A program made the position numbers and the translations under genes. A DNA stretch of 64,000 nucleotides from Lepidonotus clava (Eukaryota; Annelida; Polychaeta; Phyllodocida; Polynoidae): assembly GCA_936440205.1 (NCBI GenBank), contig OW387136.1:50614232-50678231 (forward strand), read 5' to 3'. The notes below the pieces were generated by a model that worked only from the letters and a program-made list of their open reading frames with translations, was not told the DNA's origin and did no database searches. Positions 31,701 to 43,724 of the stretch are shown in pieces. Each line of letters opens with the position of its first letter. Position 1 is the first letter of the stretch.

Positions 31701-32865
31701 GGTGTAACGTGATGAATTATATCTCTTATTTTGGAGACTCGTTGCTCACATATCGCAGCTCCCGTCGTGAAGTGCAGTACATGCACCCCCTTTAAAGTAA
31801 CAAGAGTAGATCTCACCAAGCCAGCCTTCTCACAGTCCAATTATGAAATACAAGCCGCCTCCTGGGCCCACGCTAATTCCTCCACTTGGTGAAACGAGCC
31901 CTCGTCCGACTTGTTAAAGTAACCAGAGATTTAAGCTATGAATTGTGACACTTTTCCAGACTCCACTTCACAACTTTGTATGAAAGGAACCTGCCCTGCT
32001 TCAAATATATCACTCATTTTAAATCGGTCCGACTCTTTTTACATCTTCAATCTTTTTTTTTAATGATGTAATTTATCATTTATAATTCATCATAATCCTC
32101 TTTAACACTTGACAAACATAATGCCTTGACAAAGTTCAAGATCAAATGTAGCAACTTGTTTGGATTGTCCACAAAAAGAACTAATAAAAAGGGAAATAAG
32201 GCTACTTATAGACTAATTTACTATAAGGATATTCCCACAAAAAAGAAATATCACGGCAATGAACAACGCAGTTGGTGCTGATAAAAAGAATGAAAAGCTC
32301 CTAATAGGAAAACCAAGTAGCTGTCATAATTTCTCTTTAAAAAAAACTAGGTCAGGTTTAAAAAGCCCCCCATTTCCCAGTAATGTTGGCTTTTTCCTAC
32401 CCGCGGTTGTAATTATTTTAGTGGTTGATTTACAAGCTGACCTGTGCTGACAGAAACAATCACTTTGACTCTCTCTGAATGGCAATCTAAGTTGTATTTC
32501 ATATGACGATTTCTGTGCTACCGATTTTATATTTGTTCTTTTTTCTCTGAAAACATTCCATAGAACCATACACTCTATCTCAAAAGAATTTCGAGACTTT
32601 TCCAATGATATAGATATGTCTATGATAGATCTGTATTCCCCTGCAGATTATTTTTCTCTATGTAGAAAAGAGGCTTAAGGCTGAATTCCACAAGGCAGTT
32701 TTAAACCCTATAAAAGTGGGTTGTGGGAATATTGACAGATCTTTAACACGTTATATACCATTAGAAAGGATTTCTATTTCTCTTTCACATGAGATGTTTG
32801 ATCTGTAGTAACCTGCCAGAAATATTACTGGTAAAATGTCATACATTACAAAACTACCGGTGGTT
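31701..32865. other. unassigned DNA
   Basis: No supported gene. 'cgagccctcgtccgac' near 31908 is a small CpG-bearing patch. The overlapping frames at 32259-32450 and 32324-32605 have no splice context. 'ctgaattccacaaggcag' near 32683 may be the end of an inverted-repeat element. Confidence 0.35.
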
Positions 32866-33094
32866 AAAGCCCCATACCCACTTACCGTCTGGCCGATGTT
32901 GGCACCGCTGTCGGCGCCAATGGCCGGCATCAGCGGAAAATTATTAAACATGTTTAATAAGGACGGCCAATGGTCAACGCCGACATCGGCAGTGATTTTG
33001 TGTGGGTATGGGTTGTCTAAGTAGTGTCTACCGACGTCGGTGCAGACGTCGCCACCGATTCTTCCCAAAATCATCTAGTGGGTATGCTGCTTAA
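32866..33094. mobile_element. MITE, AGCCCC family, divergent copy 6
   Basis: Left end ttaaagccccatacccactt and right end ctagtgggtatgctgcttaa are flanked by TTAA on both sides. The interior differs from other copies (gatgttggcaccgctgtcgg mirrored by gacgtcggtgcagacgtc), so it may be a subfamily. It also contains an internal ttattaaacatgtttaataa palindrome. Confidence 0.75.
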
Positions 33095-33777
33095 AATCAT
33101 TTAGTGAAATGCAGGCTTAACCCTGTCTGACTGGCAATCTGAGGCTGGTAGGAGGGGTCAGAGGGCCCCATGCTACAGGCTGGGGCTTATTGCAGACGAG
33201 ACAAGGGCATGTACCCCAGCACAAGCAATGGGGGGACCAGGACATAAAAAACCACTCAGCACATCGAGTCAATCCGTTATGTGACATGAGTTGGGTTGTT
33301 ATATGAGTTAGGATGGGGTGGGATGGGGATTTACTATAAGGGTAGGACTTTGAAGCAATAAAGATGGCAATAATCCTATACAACATTGTGTATGTTCAGG
33401 CGGTTGAAAAAAAAGCATCATGTAAGCCCTCCCAGTTCACACGAGCTAGGTTACTTATTTTTCCAAAAAATGATGCATATAACCAGGCAGTGCTAAAACG
33501 ATGAGTTTTGAAATTTGATTAATTGACAGATCTAGAGGGTAGTGGCCTATCAAAATGCAGTGAGAAGTCATTAATCAATAGAAATGTCATGTTTTATTTT
33601 GTTTTATGCTACTGTATTGTGGGAATAAACCGGGAAGCAGATTTTGGGCTGTTGCCAGCCTGATCTGAAGTTAGAAGTTGTGTGACCTGTCCTACATAAA
33701 TACCTGAATGTCCATCAATTTAACTCAAATAGTATGGTTTTGTAGCAATCAGAAGCAATGGGTACTGCTGTAAGGCC
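33095..33777. other. unassigned DNA
   Basis: Starts with 'atcatttagtgaaatgcagg', resembling the end just before it, possibly a partial duplicate terminus. No gene. Confidence 0.35.
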
Positions 33778-35140
33778 CCCTAACTCAATCTGATGTGTGT
33801 AGCGATCCCACCCCACCTTCTTCCCCTATCAGTCCATCCACACTAGGGCCAAACTGCCCCTTTCTGAGGTGGGTTTTCTGAGAGGGCCCAGTGGACCGTG
33901 AAATGCCTTGTCTCTTAGAAGTTGGCCGTTAGTGTGCAGATGGATGATAACGTCATGAGGGGTTGGGTATGACGTCACACATCAACACCATCACAGACAG
34001 TGTGGACTCCTTTAGTAGCAGCATATATAGAGAGACCCAATGAGGACAGCGTTCACGCTGTGTGAAATGTCTACATTAGAATGATCTTCCCTTCCAGCCA
34101 TTAATGGGCTCTGTATGTTGATGTCTATATTAGAAAGAAAATTCCCTTTTAGTGTGTATATGACAAAACGAGTATTACATGACCAAGAGAGAACGTTATC
34201 CTTGTTGGAAATACTGCTCTTAAATGTCAAACAATCTACCTCAAACAGTATGATTAGCAATCATAATAATTGGATAGTGATCGTTGTTGTGTTCCCCTAA
34301 CTCTATCTGACATGTGTAGTGATCCCCCTCCCCCTCCTTCCTCTATCAGTCCACACTAAAACCACACTACCTCCTTTCTGAGGTGGGTTTTCTGAGAGGG
34401 CTCGGTGGACCGTGAAATGCCTTGTCTCTGAGGGGCCAGCGTTAGTGTGCAGATGGATGATAACGTCATGAGAGGTCGGGTATGACGTTACACATCAACG
34501 CCATCACAGACAGCACAGACTCCTTTAGCAGCAGCATACATATAGACACCCAATGAGGACAGCTTTCACTCTCCATGTAAATGTCTACATTAGAATGATC
34601 TTCCCTTCTAGACATTAATGGGCTCTGTCTGTGAATGTCTATATTAGAAAAATATTTCCCTTTAAGTGTGTATATACAAAAGGAATGTTACATGAGTAAG
34701 AGAGAATGATATCCTTGTTGGAAATGCTGGTCTTAAATGTCCAACAATCTACTTCAAACAGTATGCTAAGCAATGACAATAAGTGGGTAGTAAGGGTGGT
34801 TGTGTTCCCCTAACTTTATCTGGCATGTTTAGTGATCCCACTCCCGCTCCTTCCTCTATTAGTCCACACTAGGGCCACAGTACCCCATTTCTGAGGTGGG
34901 TTTTCTGAGAGGGCCTAGTGGACCGTGAAATGCCTTGTCTCTAAGGAGCTGGTTATTAGCATGCAGATGGATGATAACATCATGAGAGGTCGGGTATGAT
35001 GTCACACATCAATGCCATCACAGACAGCATGGACTCCTTCAGCTGCAGCATATATATAGAGACCCAATGAGGACGGCGTTCACTCTACATGTAAATGTCT
35101 ACATTAGAATGATCTTCCCCTTCTAGCCATTCATGGGATG
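33778..35140. repeat. triplicated unit of about 515 bp
   Basis: Three head-to-tail copies start at about 33778, 34296 and 34807 with 'ccctaactcaatctgatgtg' or variants. Shared blocks include 'gaggtgggttttctgagagg', 'ggaccgtgaaatgccttgtc', 'gcagatggatgataacgtca', 'atgacgtcacacatcaa' and 'aatgtctacattagaatgat'. The third copy is cut short near 35140. A TGACGTCA site is intact in copy 1 and changed in copies 2 and 3. The overlapping frames at 34012-34300 are not conserved across copies. Confidence 0.9.
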
Positions 35141-36313
35141 GTGAAGTGTGTATATGGCTCAGTGGCTTCTCGCATAAAGATTTGCACAACAGCAGTGAAT
35201 GAAGACCATGTCTCGCATGAGGGATATTGCTAGTAGGATGGGATATCAGGTTTGCCAGCCAATTGGAAGGGTCTGTTTTCCTGTACTGCTGAAATGTCCA
35301 TTGTGCCTTTCGAATAAAGTTTCTATATTTGGGGACTTAATTTCAGAGCGATTGCAGACGATTTAAGCTACACACATTTGTAAACTGTGTGTTGAACAGT
35401 ATCATGTTGTACTCTGTCCACTTAAACGTAAAAGGCACTGATAGTGCACATAAAGTATATTGGCCACCTAGTTCTCAGAGCAAATATGAAAAAAAAAAAC
35501 TACAAAGAACAGCTTGATATAAAATTGTGAATGGTTCATGAAGAGCTGAAGAAGACTACTTCGGGCCCGGGCAAAAAGAGTACAAATGAAAGATGACTCC
35601 CCTGGTATGTTCGGTTCACACACTATAGTCCTGACTATGACCATCCCCTTTTTGTTGTGGATATACTGCAGAAAGGGCCAATAAATTCAGTCATGTTGTC
35701 ACAGAGGTTGGTTAAAGCTGCACCACCACCATATATCCTGCCTCACCCTGCTTAAGCAAAGTGACAAACGAGTTCAACCGGTTGGCCCTTAGCCTGCCCC
35801 CCCCCCCCCCTGGCGGTGGGCTGGGGAAGCTGAAGAGTGGTGATGGCACTGCAGGAAGCCCAGCCAATAGGGGACTTTACAGTACACGCCATCTAGTGGG
35901 CAGAGAGTGCAAACACAGCTCATTGATGAGAAGTAGGAGACAATGGACGTTTTTGGTTTTTTTCTATTTTGCCATCAGATTGCGTGAGGCCCTTGCATCA
36001 AGTTTGTACGCTTCAAGGGGGAGAGGGGATCTGGATTCTTTTCAAATAATATACAAACTTTCCTATTCAAATCAAATGTGTACTTTTATCCCGAGTGGTG
36101 GCAGGTGGTGGGGCTTAAAGTAAAACTTTGTGTAAATAATTTATGGAAGGCCCCATACCATATGACTTACAGAATAAGCTGGTATGTTTGGCCAAATATA
36201 TTCCAAAGAGTTGAGTCGGTGCCCATGCTTTTAGAATATTATCAACATTTGGAAATCTATCTCCAACCTAACTGCTTATTGAAAAGTTAGTGCAATGACA
36301 TTCATGCATACAC
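35141..36313. other. unassigned DNA
   Basis: Contains a C-run at 35797-35810 and a CTCF-like 'gccatctagtgggc' at 35888-35901. The plus-strand frame at 35761-36123 crosses a C-run and looks like chance. No gene supported. Confidence 0.35.
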
Positions 36314-36471
36314 CTGCGCTTGAGAAGCACAGCTTCCATGCTGTTAGTGCCCAGCTGTGATCTTCTAAGTTTGTATGACTGATCACACGCAGACAGAGAT
36401 GAGTCTAGTAGTAGAGTGGAAAGCGCTCTATCTGCACTGTTTGCCCAGCTGTAGATTTCATCCCGCGACTC
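36314..36471 (-). CDS. candidate coding exon, minus strand, unrecognised
   Basis: On the minus strand an acceptor (cggctgcctctaaccag) leads into a 158-nt open stretch ending CAG|GTGTATG. The peptide begins ESRDEIYSWANSADRALS and continues with LLLDSSLS and YKLRRSQLG. The alternation of Leu/Ala with charged residues, plus an '..YKLRRSQLG' string, is reminiscent of TPR helices (compare the kinesin-light-chain type), but I cannot confirm a repeat. The reading frame remains open beyond the donor to a stop near 36271. Frame usage looks better than for nearby frames. Confidence 0.3.
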
Positions 36472-37025
36472 CTGGTTAGAGGCAGCCGAAGCGGAAGACT
36501 CCGAGTGATGCAATGTGAAGAGCTGTCTAATTTGTCGAAATGCTAGAACGACCCTTCCGATTGCTGGTCGAGTAAAGCGGAGTAATGTGATGGCAGGATG
36601 GGGTAAAGGATGATCATGGAATTAGTATTGATTGCTTCTGTGTTGGGATTGAGCTCGATTCGTCTCGGTATAATAGAGAAGCAGAATTCATAAGATGAGA
36701 TTTATTCATGAAGCAGAGGATACCATTTCTGGCTGATAGAAAAGTCAAAGCTATCTATATGCAAAACTTCTATAGAGAATAAAGAGCTGTTGATATATCA
36801 ATGACAATATTACTAAGTAAAATAATTGGCAGTTGTAATAAATTTTGAATAGGAGTAGTTTCCATTGATAAAGCTAGTTATGGTTAAGATTCTCAGTATA
36901 TGAAAACAGTATTTCACAAACTATGACTGTTGACTGACCAAACAAATATCTAATACATGAAACCTAAACCTTCATGTTAACAACCTCACATTAATTAAAG
37001 ATAACGCTCAAAAGTAAATATATAC
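36472..37025. other. unassigned AT-rich DNA
   Basis: No signal seen. It would be an intron if the flanking minus-strand candidates belong to one gene, but their phases do not match directly. Confidence 0.3.
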
Positions 37026-37285
37026 CCCCACATCTGAAAGCCAATGCAGGTGCAGCTTTCATTTGTGATGCTTCAATGGGAATCCACCCAAAATGAGGTG
37101 CCTCTATTGTGAAGTCAATAGTAAACATTATTGTAGGATCTGGCAACACCACTGTGTACCGCATCAAAAGCCAATTGCTCATCCTGACAGTTGTCACAAT
37201 GCCAGCTTCAGAGCTGTTCCCCCATGAGCTTAGGGATTTAGAACCCGTCTGTATATTCGCCATGAAATGTTTTTGTAGCAGCTTT
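37026..37285 (-). CDS. candidate coding exon, minus strand, unrecognised
   Basis: After a pyrimidine-rich acceptor (gtcttcccctacaaaacag) a frame stays open for 260 nt to a GG|GTATAT donor. Features visible: MANIQTGSKSLSSWGNSSE, then alternating hydrophobic stretches (VVLPDPTIMFTIDF) suggesting beta strands. The plus strand is also open for much of this length (37109-37315), so the coding direction is uncertain. No family recognised. The exon starts in phase 2 and ends in phase 1. Confidence 0.25.
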
Positions 37286-38060
37286 CTGTTTTGTAGGGGA
37301 AGACAGCACGTCTAATTAAGTCCCTTGAGGACAGAAGGACTGTGCCAGGACCTTCTCAGAGGGGGAGCTGTCTTGGAAGACCACAGTAATGGTTGATGGG
37401 TCGTATAGGCTTGTTAGGAAGAATAGAAGAGGCACAGATGCATTTGGAGTCATTTGGTGACACTGCCAGATTAAGAGGAACTCAGACCTAGTTAACTTTG
37501 TATGAATTTATTCAAGTGATGATATAAAAATATCAGAATCTATCAAATTATTTCTATTAAGGGCACATTTACATAATAATGAATAAATAAAGCAACAGAT
37601 CCTGATGATGACATTGGTAGCTGTATTTACTGAATTATGTTTTAATAAGATCTAAAGATATTGTCAGTTTTTGTTTATCAAACTTCTCTTTTTGATTTCC
37701 AAATTGAATATGTAAGTCACTTATTACTATCTATAGTTAGTATGAAATACCTTTACATATTTACAGTGTTTCAAGGATTGAATGGAATTATCTAAGGGTG
37801 CATTTGATTTCACATTCTTAATATGCATTTACATGAAAGGGTTTTAACAGGCTCACTTCCAATTAATTTATTTCATTGCTTGTATACTCACAGCACAGCA
37901 ATAATTTCATATATGCCAATAGAAATGAAGCAATATCTGAACCACAAACATGTGCCATGCTTTAAAGATACACTTCTGCAGCCAGATAAAAAGATGCATA
38001 TATGCAGCCATAGCCTGAGCTAACGTAACAGACTGAACACACATCCACAGACCCACAAAC

Positions 38061-38299
38061 CGTAAAAGTCATACAAAGGGACGTCCCAGAGGACCCAACA
38101 TCCAGACCTGTGGACTCCGCAAAGTAGACAGCCACAGGTTTCTTTTTCTGTATGCTCAATGTACAGCCCAAATACAAGCTTTTCCCAGGGGGATCGCTGT
38201 ATGGCCTGCCGCAATAACTACTGTTCAACAATGCCGGGCGGCAAGCTCTGATAAGGCGGAACAGTTGTGATAAGGGACGGGCAGTGGCAACAACACCAT
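38061..38299 (-). CDS. candidate coding exon, minus strand, unrecognised
   Basis: Follows an acceptor-like cccccctcctcttag. One frame is open for about 80 codons and more beyond (LSQLFRLIRACRPALL, then KKKPVAVYFAESTGLD). A second frame on the same strand is open from 38214 as well, which weakens the case. The donor (G|GTTTGTG) is poor. No domain recognised. G+C is higher than in the flanks. Confidence 0.2.
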
Positions 38300-38903
38300 C
38301 TAAGAGGAGGGGGGCCACTTAGTCTCAGGGGCTGTACCACAATTAAACAGTCAAGAATAGCTGTAGCTGTTAAATGCAACTGAGATCCCATTAGGGCCTG
38401 TCAAATGGCTAAGCCTTTCTAAGGTTAGCGATGTAATCATTTAAAAAAAAAAGGGAATCTATATCATAGACAGCTACTTTGTTAATAATATTTTTACAGT
38501 GACTTGCTTTGTGGTAAATAATTTAGTTCTGTAATGGAAAAGCTACCAATATTATACAAAACACTAAAAGGGCATAGATAAGGAAACAGAAACTATTAGA
38601 TATTGCCTCTGCAGCAAAGTAAACGAAAGACGAGTGAGGTGTTGGAGTTCTATCTGAGTGCCCACTTCTGCGATTCGAGTGGCCCTGCCCGCCCCATGAT
38701 ATTGAAATGTAAAGAACTGTGTGTCACATTGTTATCTCTTCGGGGCAGCTTCTGGGGGCGGGAAGCCTCCCAATGTACAAGTCAATAATCAATCAGTCCG
38801 TAATGTGTCTGGGCACTGGAGCGATAAGCAGGCCAGCCAGCCAATACTATAAGCTTGAATGGCTTTAAAAATATACATTTCAAGAGGTCTATACTTTTTA
38901 TAT

Positions 38904-38904
<1 letters not shown>

Positions 38905-38951
<47 letters not shown>
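38905..38951. repeat. (TA)n microsatellite
   Basis: A TA run of about 47 bp. The frames on both strands across it (38782-39018 and 38855-39058) are products of the repeat. Confidence 0.95.
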
Positions 38952-38953
<2 letters not shown>

Positions 38954-39451
38954 TCATATCTAATTTCAAAGAAAGAGCTTGGTGCTATATATGCTGCACC
39001 AATTGCTGGACTCAACACCTTTATTAGTACCCCTAGGGGAAATGGTAACTGTATTTAATGTTACTATGATGATATACATGTACTAAATTAAATTAGGCTG
39101 TGCAATTGGATGATATATTTTATCTCTCTCATATTTAACTCAGTGAATATTCCATGCCATTATTAGCTTGCTGAATATCGTTGATACCACTATACCAGGC
39201 TTCCTGTGGGGCATTTAGTTGGACTGTTATGACTAGTACTTAATTTAGACCTTTAATTGTGTCTACGAGTCCACCTAATTGAGCCTTGTTGTAGGAGCAG
39301 ATGCCCCCCTCGGGTGATCAGTCCGTCACTATTGACTTTAACAGGACTATGTTATTGGATTATTTAAACGCCCCTAGGGGTCGCAGCTGTGGAACGACTC
39401 TCTGGTTATTAGATGTATACAGGGCTGGCCCACTCTGCCACTTTACCTCTC

Positions 39452-39561
39452 TCAGTATGAGAATAGTCTCTGCACTGTAGCTGCCACTTGGTCCACCCAA
39501 GAGGCCGGAACACCAACAGCAAAAACAGCCAGACTACCTTTGAACCACAAAGCGTGGTAAT
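39452..39561 (-). CDS. weak candidate terminal exon, minus strand
   Basis: After 'ggcattataag' a frame of 35 codons plus stop reads GSLAVFAVGVPASWVDQVAA in its middle and ends LFSY*. The amphipathic composition looks protein-like, but the acceptor has a poor pyrimidine tract and the stretch is short. Its stop means it could not lie upstream of the other minus-strand candidates in one transcript. Confidence 0.15.
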
Positions 39562-39654
39562 CTTATAATGCCAGTACATAGTTTGAAACATACATAGCAG
39601 AGTCAGTTCTCATAGACAATCTTTTCAGGATTGTGATTCGATGCAGAATGCCCA

Positions 39655-39840
39655 AGCAAGAATATGACGTTATTATAACATTGCAGCAGGGTTCTGTTTA
39701 GTTCTGCTTTGGTTCTTGTTACGTTATTTTGATGGCACCTAAACACGCCTTTAGAACCTAACGTTGTGACGTTGCACTGTGACGTTCTTGTGACATTCTT
39801 GTAGCATTCTTTCATGTTATAATAATGTTATAATGACATT
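39655..39840. repeat. dispersed repeat (ttatcataacattgcagc type), copy 2
   Basis: Same block order as 28527-28775: 'gttattataacattgcagca', 'ttctgtttagttctg', 'ggttcttgttacgtt' and 'gtgacgttgcactgtgacg'. The next 60 bp repeat 'atgttataataatgttat' motifs. Confidence 0.6.
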
Positions 39841-41374
39841 TTTATCAGTTAGGTCTCAACTTCATGTTATTATAACATTTTTTTAGTAAGTCCCAACTTT
39901 ACCCAAAATAACGTTACAGTGTGAAAACTGGGCAAGTTACAGACTAACCAAAAAAGTATGGTCACTTGTTCCATTGCTGCTTGCCAGAGTGGGGCTGGCA
40001 GTCATAAAGTGTAGCAGGCTCCTGTATGTGGCATCATTTCTTCTACTAGAGGTAAATCCTCGGATTAAGGACCACCGGAATGAAGGGAAGCTGCCCCTGT
40101 CCGATCTCTTCTGACAGTATTGGTCAATATAGATCAAAAACTATACTCCGGATCTTGTGCCCTAAGGGAAAGGTTGCCTTTGATTGTTCAATGAATCACA
40201 AGAGGCAATGGATGAGTTTAAGAAGAAAGTAAAGAAATTGAACAATTGAGAAAATGTACATGGGGAGTATAAGACTGCTGAGAGGTATGGAATAGTGAAG
40301 AATAATGTACGATCAGCTGCGGATATATGGGTACGGTCGGGCACAAAAATTGCACCGTCTCCCCAGGTTTTTCAAGGGCCGCATAATGAAGCTTTAGACC
40401 CTTTCAAGATCCAAGTGCACATTCAGACATCGTGCCTCTCTACCAATTAGTTACTGAAAGGGCTTGTCAAAGTCAAAGGGCCAGTCAATGTGATAAGAAA
40501 ATACATAGAAACATTGATGACAATGTGAAAAACGTGGGGGGAGGGGAGGACCAACGTCTGTTTCCATAACCCAACACACTCCAACAGTAGGAACCTGAAA
40601 ACTGTTGCAGGCGGTGCAAAGGTGCAATGCTTTTGTACGTATACTTCTCCTGACTTCAACTCTACCTTATTAACTTACATTTGGCTTATCTTACAGTAAC
40701 AACCAGCCATCACAGACTGTGGGCTGGCACAGGGCCGTAGACCTTCTGAGCTGCTCGGAGCTGCTCGTCCTTTTGACGGGCTGGGGTGGCCCCGTAATTC
40801 CCCGACGCCTCAGGCCGAGGGTCGTCCATCACCCGCTCACCCCGCCCTACAGGGCACAGATCCCACTCTGTGGTAGGGGTACTGAGTCTTTGATAGTATG
40901 GTACCCACTGCAAAACTAAAGCTCCTCTGATTCTGTCAAATTCAAGCTGCAACGTCATGCGTACGTTCTGTGAGCAAACTGTTTTAGTTGGAGGACTTCC
41001 ACCATGTACGCATCCAGGGGAGGAGGGGGGGGGATGCGTACTTTCTAGTACAAATTCACTGTGTATTTTTGCCTCATCATTTCGCCTCTAAATAATACGA
41101 TAATTAGTTTTGTAGCAGCTTGTTTTGACATTGGGATAGTACACATGTAACTGTTATATAAATATTAAGAATAAAAGATTCTATAAAGGTATGCTGTAAC
41201 CCCAAAATGTGATCCCTACGTGGCCCAGTGTTGCACTAATCTATTTACTGAAGGTAATGACAAGCTGTAGGTGCTTGTTATGAGAATAAACCCTCCCAGT
41301 CCAGACGTAGCCAATTACATGTAGACTACACCCACAACATGCATCTACCAGTACCCGAATAATCACATGTGTTC
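39841..41374. other. unassigned DNA with a repeat-like block
   Basis: At about 40890-40925 'ggtacccactgcaaa', and on its other side 'agactcagtacccct' (minus strand), recur near 52763, so the minus-strand frame at 40710-40958 probably lies in a repeat. Near 40985-41050 a partial CCTTCCATTAAGTA-type element is seen (cttccaccatgtacgcatcc, then ggatgcgtac). A short plus-strand frame near 40187 (MDEFKKKVKKLNN) is too short to judge. Confidence 0.35.
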
Positions 41375-41611
41375 GTATAGGCAATTCTGACAAGGTTGGC
41401 CGACCGATCGGCACTAAAGTCAGCTGATTCTACCAGAGAAATTGGCCAATTTTAGTGCCGATTTATATCATATATATGTATATTTCAATATTGCATACTA
41501 ATTGGTGATCTGAATCAGTGCAAAAATCAGCCGATTATCCTGGTAGAATCGGCGGATTTTAGGACCGATGAGTCAGCCGAGGTCAAAATCGCTTAGAAGG
41601 TATGGGGCTTT
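41375..41611. mobile_element. MITE, AGCCCC family, copy 7 (left end worn)
   Basis: Internal blocks 'ggccgaccgatcggcac' and 'gccgattatcctggtagaat' match copies 8 and 9. The right end reads gcttagaaggtatggggctt. The left terminal AGCCCCATACC is not preserved (tcgtataggcaattctgac). Confidence 0.7.
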
Positions 41612-42797
41612 CCTCTTTCAATCTCTGTGGGGCTGCCCTACCTTAAAGGGAACCAAAAGCAATACAGTGTTACAATATGGCAAAATAACTACCGAAATAG
41701 GTCTACATTCTAAGAGTCCTACTTTAATTTGTGATACAGTATAAACAATCAATATCAAATTTTCAATGCCTTGGTCATACTGACAAGTTCATTCAGATAA
41801 TGACAACTGACAATGACAACTTGATAAAGGCTCTTGCCCAATTTGTGTTTAATAGCTTCCAAATCAGAAAGACTATCTGCATTTAATAAACGGGCTCACA
41901 ACATATCTATCTAAATATATATGGTGCTATATAATTAAGCTCAAAATGGTTAGTTAAGAGTTTACCTAACACTATTTATCCATTACAGTCAACAACTTGG
42001 TGCTACATGCTCTGGATCAACCAGCAGCACACCAACTATACTCTTAGATTCCCAATAATAGATCTGAATGGTGCTAACACCTGATTTTCTCTAAGTCAAA
42101 GAAATCAAAAGGATTACTCTACGGATCACTGTAAGCGGCATAGCATTTGCCTTATGATCCCTATCTCTAATGTCATGTGTATGCTTATATGTATTATTTG
42201 TACTTTACTGTTCGTAAAACTGTATTGCGTTACATGTCTCACCATAATATGTACGTATCTATGTGTAGTTGTAGTGTAGCATAGTCTAGTCTAGTTGTTC
42301 TTTTCTGCTTGAAATGACACATAAGCCTTTGTAGACTTTCAGTTGTCAATAAAATATATTATTATAAACCATGAAACTAACTGGGACCTCACCTTTTTAT
42401 TCAATAAAGGTCTCTGCCGTTAGTCAGCAAAGCAATTTTGGTGGGTCACCATAATTGACCAGCGACAAGTTAAAATGTATTTTTTAAAAGGGTTTCAATC
42501 TGTTTTCATGGGTAATATTTTACCACACACATGGGTTAGAGTCATAACATATTTTTCAATAGTTAATTGAGTTAAAAAGGTTTTGTCCTTACATTGCTTA
42601 CTGCACATATAGAAATACAAGTTCCCCTCAACTTGTCATTCCTATTTTCTCAGAGATTCCGTGCTATATGTTTTTATTACGTACAGACAGCCTCTAGGCT
42701 ATAGTCAACGCTAGGAATCCTAAAACACCATCAACTTTGGGGATTTCTTTTCATAAATTCTCAGTCTACGCTTGTTACAGTCACGTTTCAGACTCAC
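41612..42797. other. unassigned AT-rich DNA
   Basis: No gene. Tract 42130-42370 is AT-rich, with 'gtagtgtagcatagtctagtctag' type short repeats and 'caataaa'-type A-rich motifs, which are not enough to call a 3' end. Confidence 0.35.
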
Positions 42798-42950
42798 AGC
42801 AGGTAGAATACACAGACCGCGGGTACTAGCGGCCAACACCTGTGGGTCACGTGGTCCTCCCACACCGGAAGTGACCTTCATAGTTCGCCGTCCGTCCGGT
42901 GGGGGCGCTGTTCCGACAGGTGGCGCCACATGATGTAAGGTGACCTTTAC
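42798..42950 (-). promoter_or_regulatory. CpG-rich promoter-like block with possible minus-strand first exon
   Basis: A G+C-rich island contains 'gtcacgtgg' (E-box), 'accggaagtgacc' (ETS-like) and 'ccggtgggggcgctg' (CTCF-like, 42896-42910). On the minus strand an ATG at about 42881-42883 opens 28 codons (start MKVTSGVGGPRDPQ) up to a good donor, GCT|GTGAGTCTG, with the exon ending at 42798. A downstream exon was not identified. Confidence 0.3.
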
Positions 42951-43065
42951 TGGCAGTATATATGTCTTATGGTTTTTACTGGCGGCATGTGTCTTATGGT
43001 TTTTGTGGTTTCTTGGACGTCGGCAGGATGCATCCTCTACAGTAACGTTACATTGATACAGTTAG

Positions 43066-43700
43066 AAAAGAACATGTCCTCCTTATTCATGCCATGATAT
43101 ATTTCATATCTCCAGCCTACTTATATTAGGGCAGGATTGCTTTTAATTTCTCCCAAAGCACCATCTGTTTAGCTATGATAGAAGCGTGTATCATAAGGGC
43201 TATAAACTGGGTCACAACCATTGAAGCAACAAGAAATTGTGTGGGCAGTGGCTATACAGTGAAGAAGAAAATCTGTCTTCCTTATACATGCCATGACATG
43301 ATTTATATCTCTAACCTACTTATATACAACTTGGATTGCTTGCAATCCCTACCAGAGCACCATCTGTTTAGGCAGTATACTATGCTGAGAGAGAAGCTGG
43401 TATCATATGGACTATAAACTAAGCAATAACAGAATCCAATGAATGCAGACAGGATAGAATTAAGGAAAAGATCTGTTCAACTTGTTCGTGCATTGCCAAG
43501 ACACACTTCATATCTCATATATGGGTCATTGTTACCGTTATGAGTTAAGAAAATCTGTCTTCCTTCATGCCATGACATATTCCATAGCATTTCCCTACTT
43601 ATAGTTGAATTGCTTGCTACTAACTACCAAATCACCATCTGTATAGCCAGTATCCTATGTAGAGTTACAAGCTCGTATCATGTGGGTTATTAACTAGACC
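43066..43700. repeat. triplicated segment, unit about 200-280 bp
   Basis: Three diverged copies begin near 43066, 43264 and 43548. Each has 'tgccatgacat', 'ctacttata', 'attgcttg', 'caccatctgt' and 'tatcat' followed by 'gg.ctat'. Copies 1 and 2 are most alike. No frame is conserved. Confidence 0.75.
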
Positions 43701-43724
43701 AGAACCAGCAGGAACTAGTTATGC

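Noticed and set aside
40710-40958. Minus-strand frame that could be a coding exon (WVPYYQRLSTPTTEW...)
   Set aside because: Its acceptor region (tttgcagtgggtacc, then actcagtaccccc) recurs next to the G-run at about 52,740-52,780, so it is probably part of a repeat. Kept only as a note.
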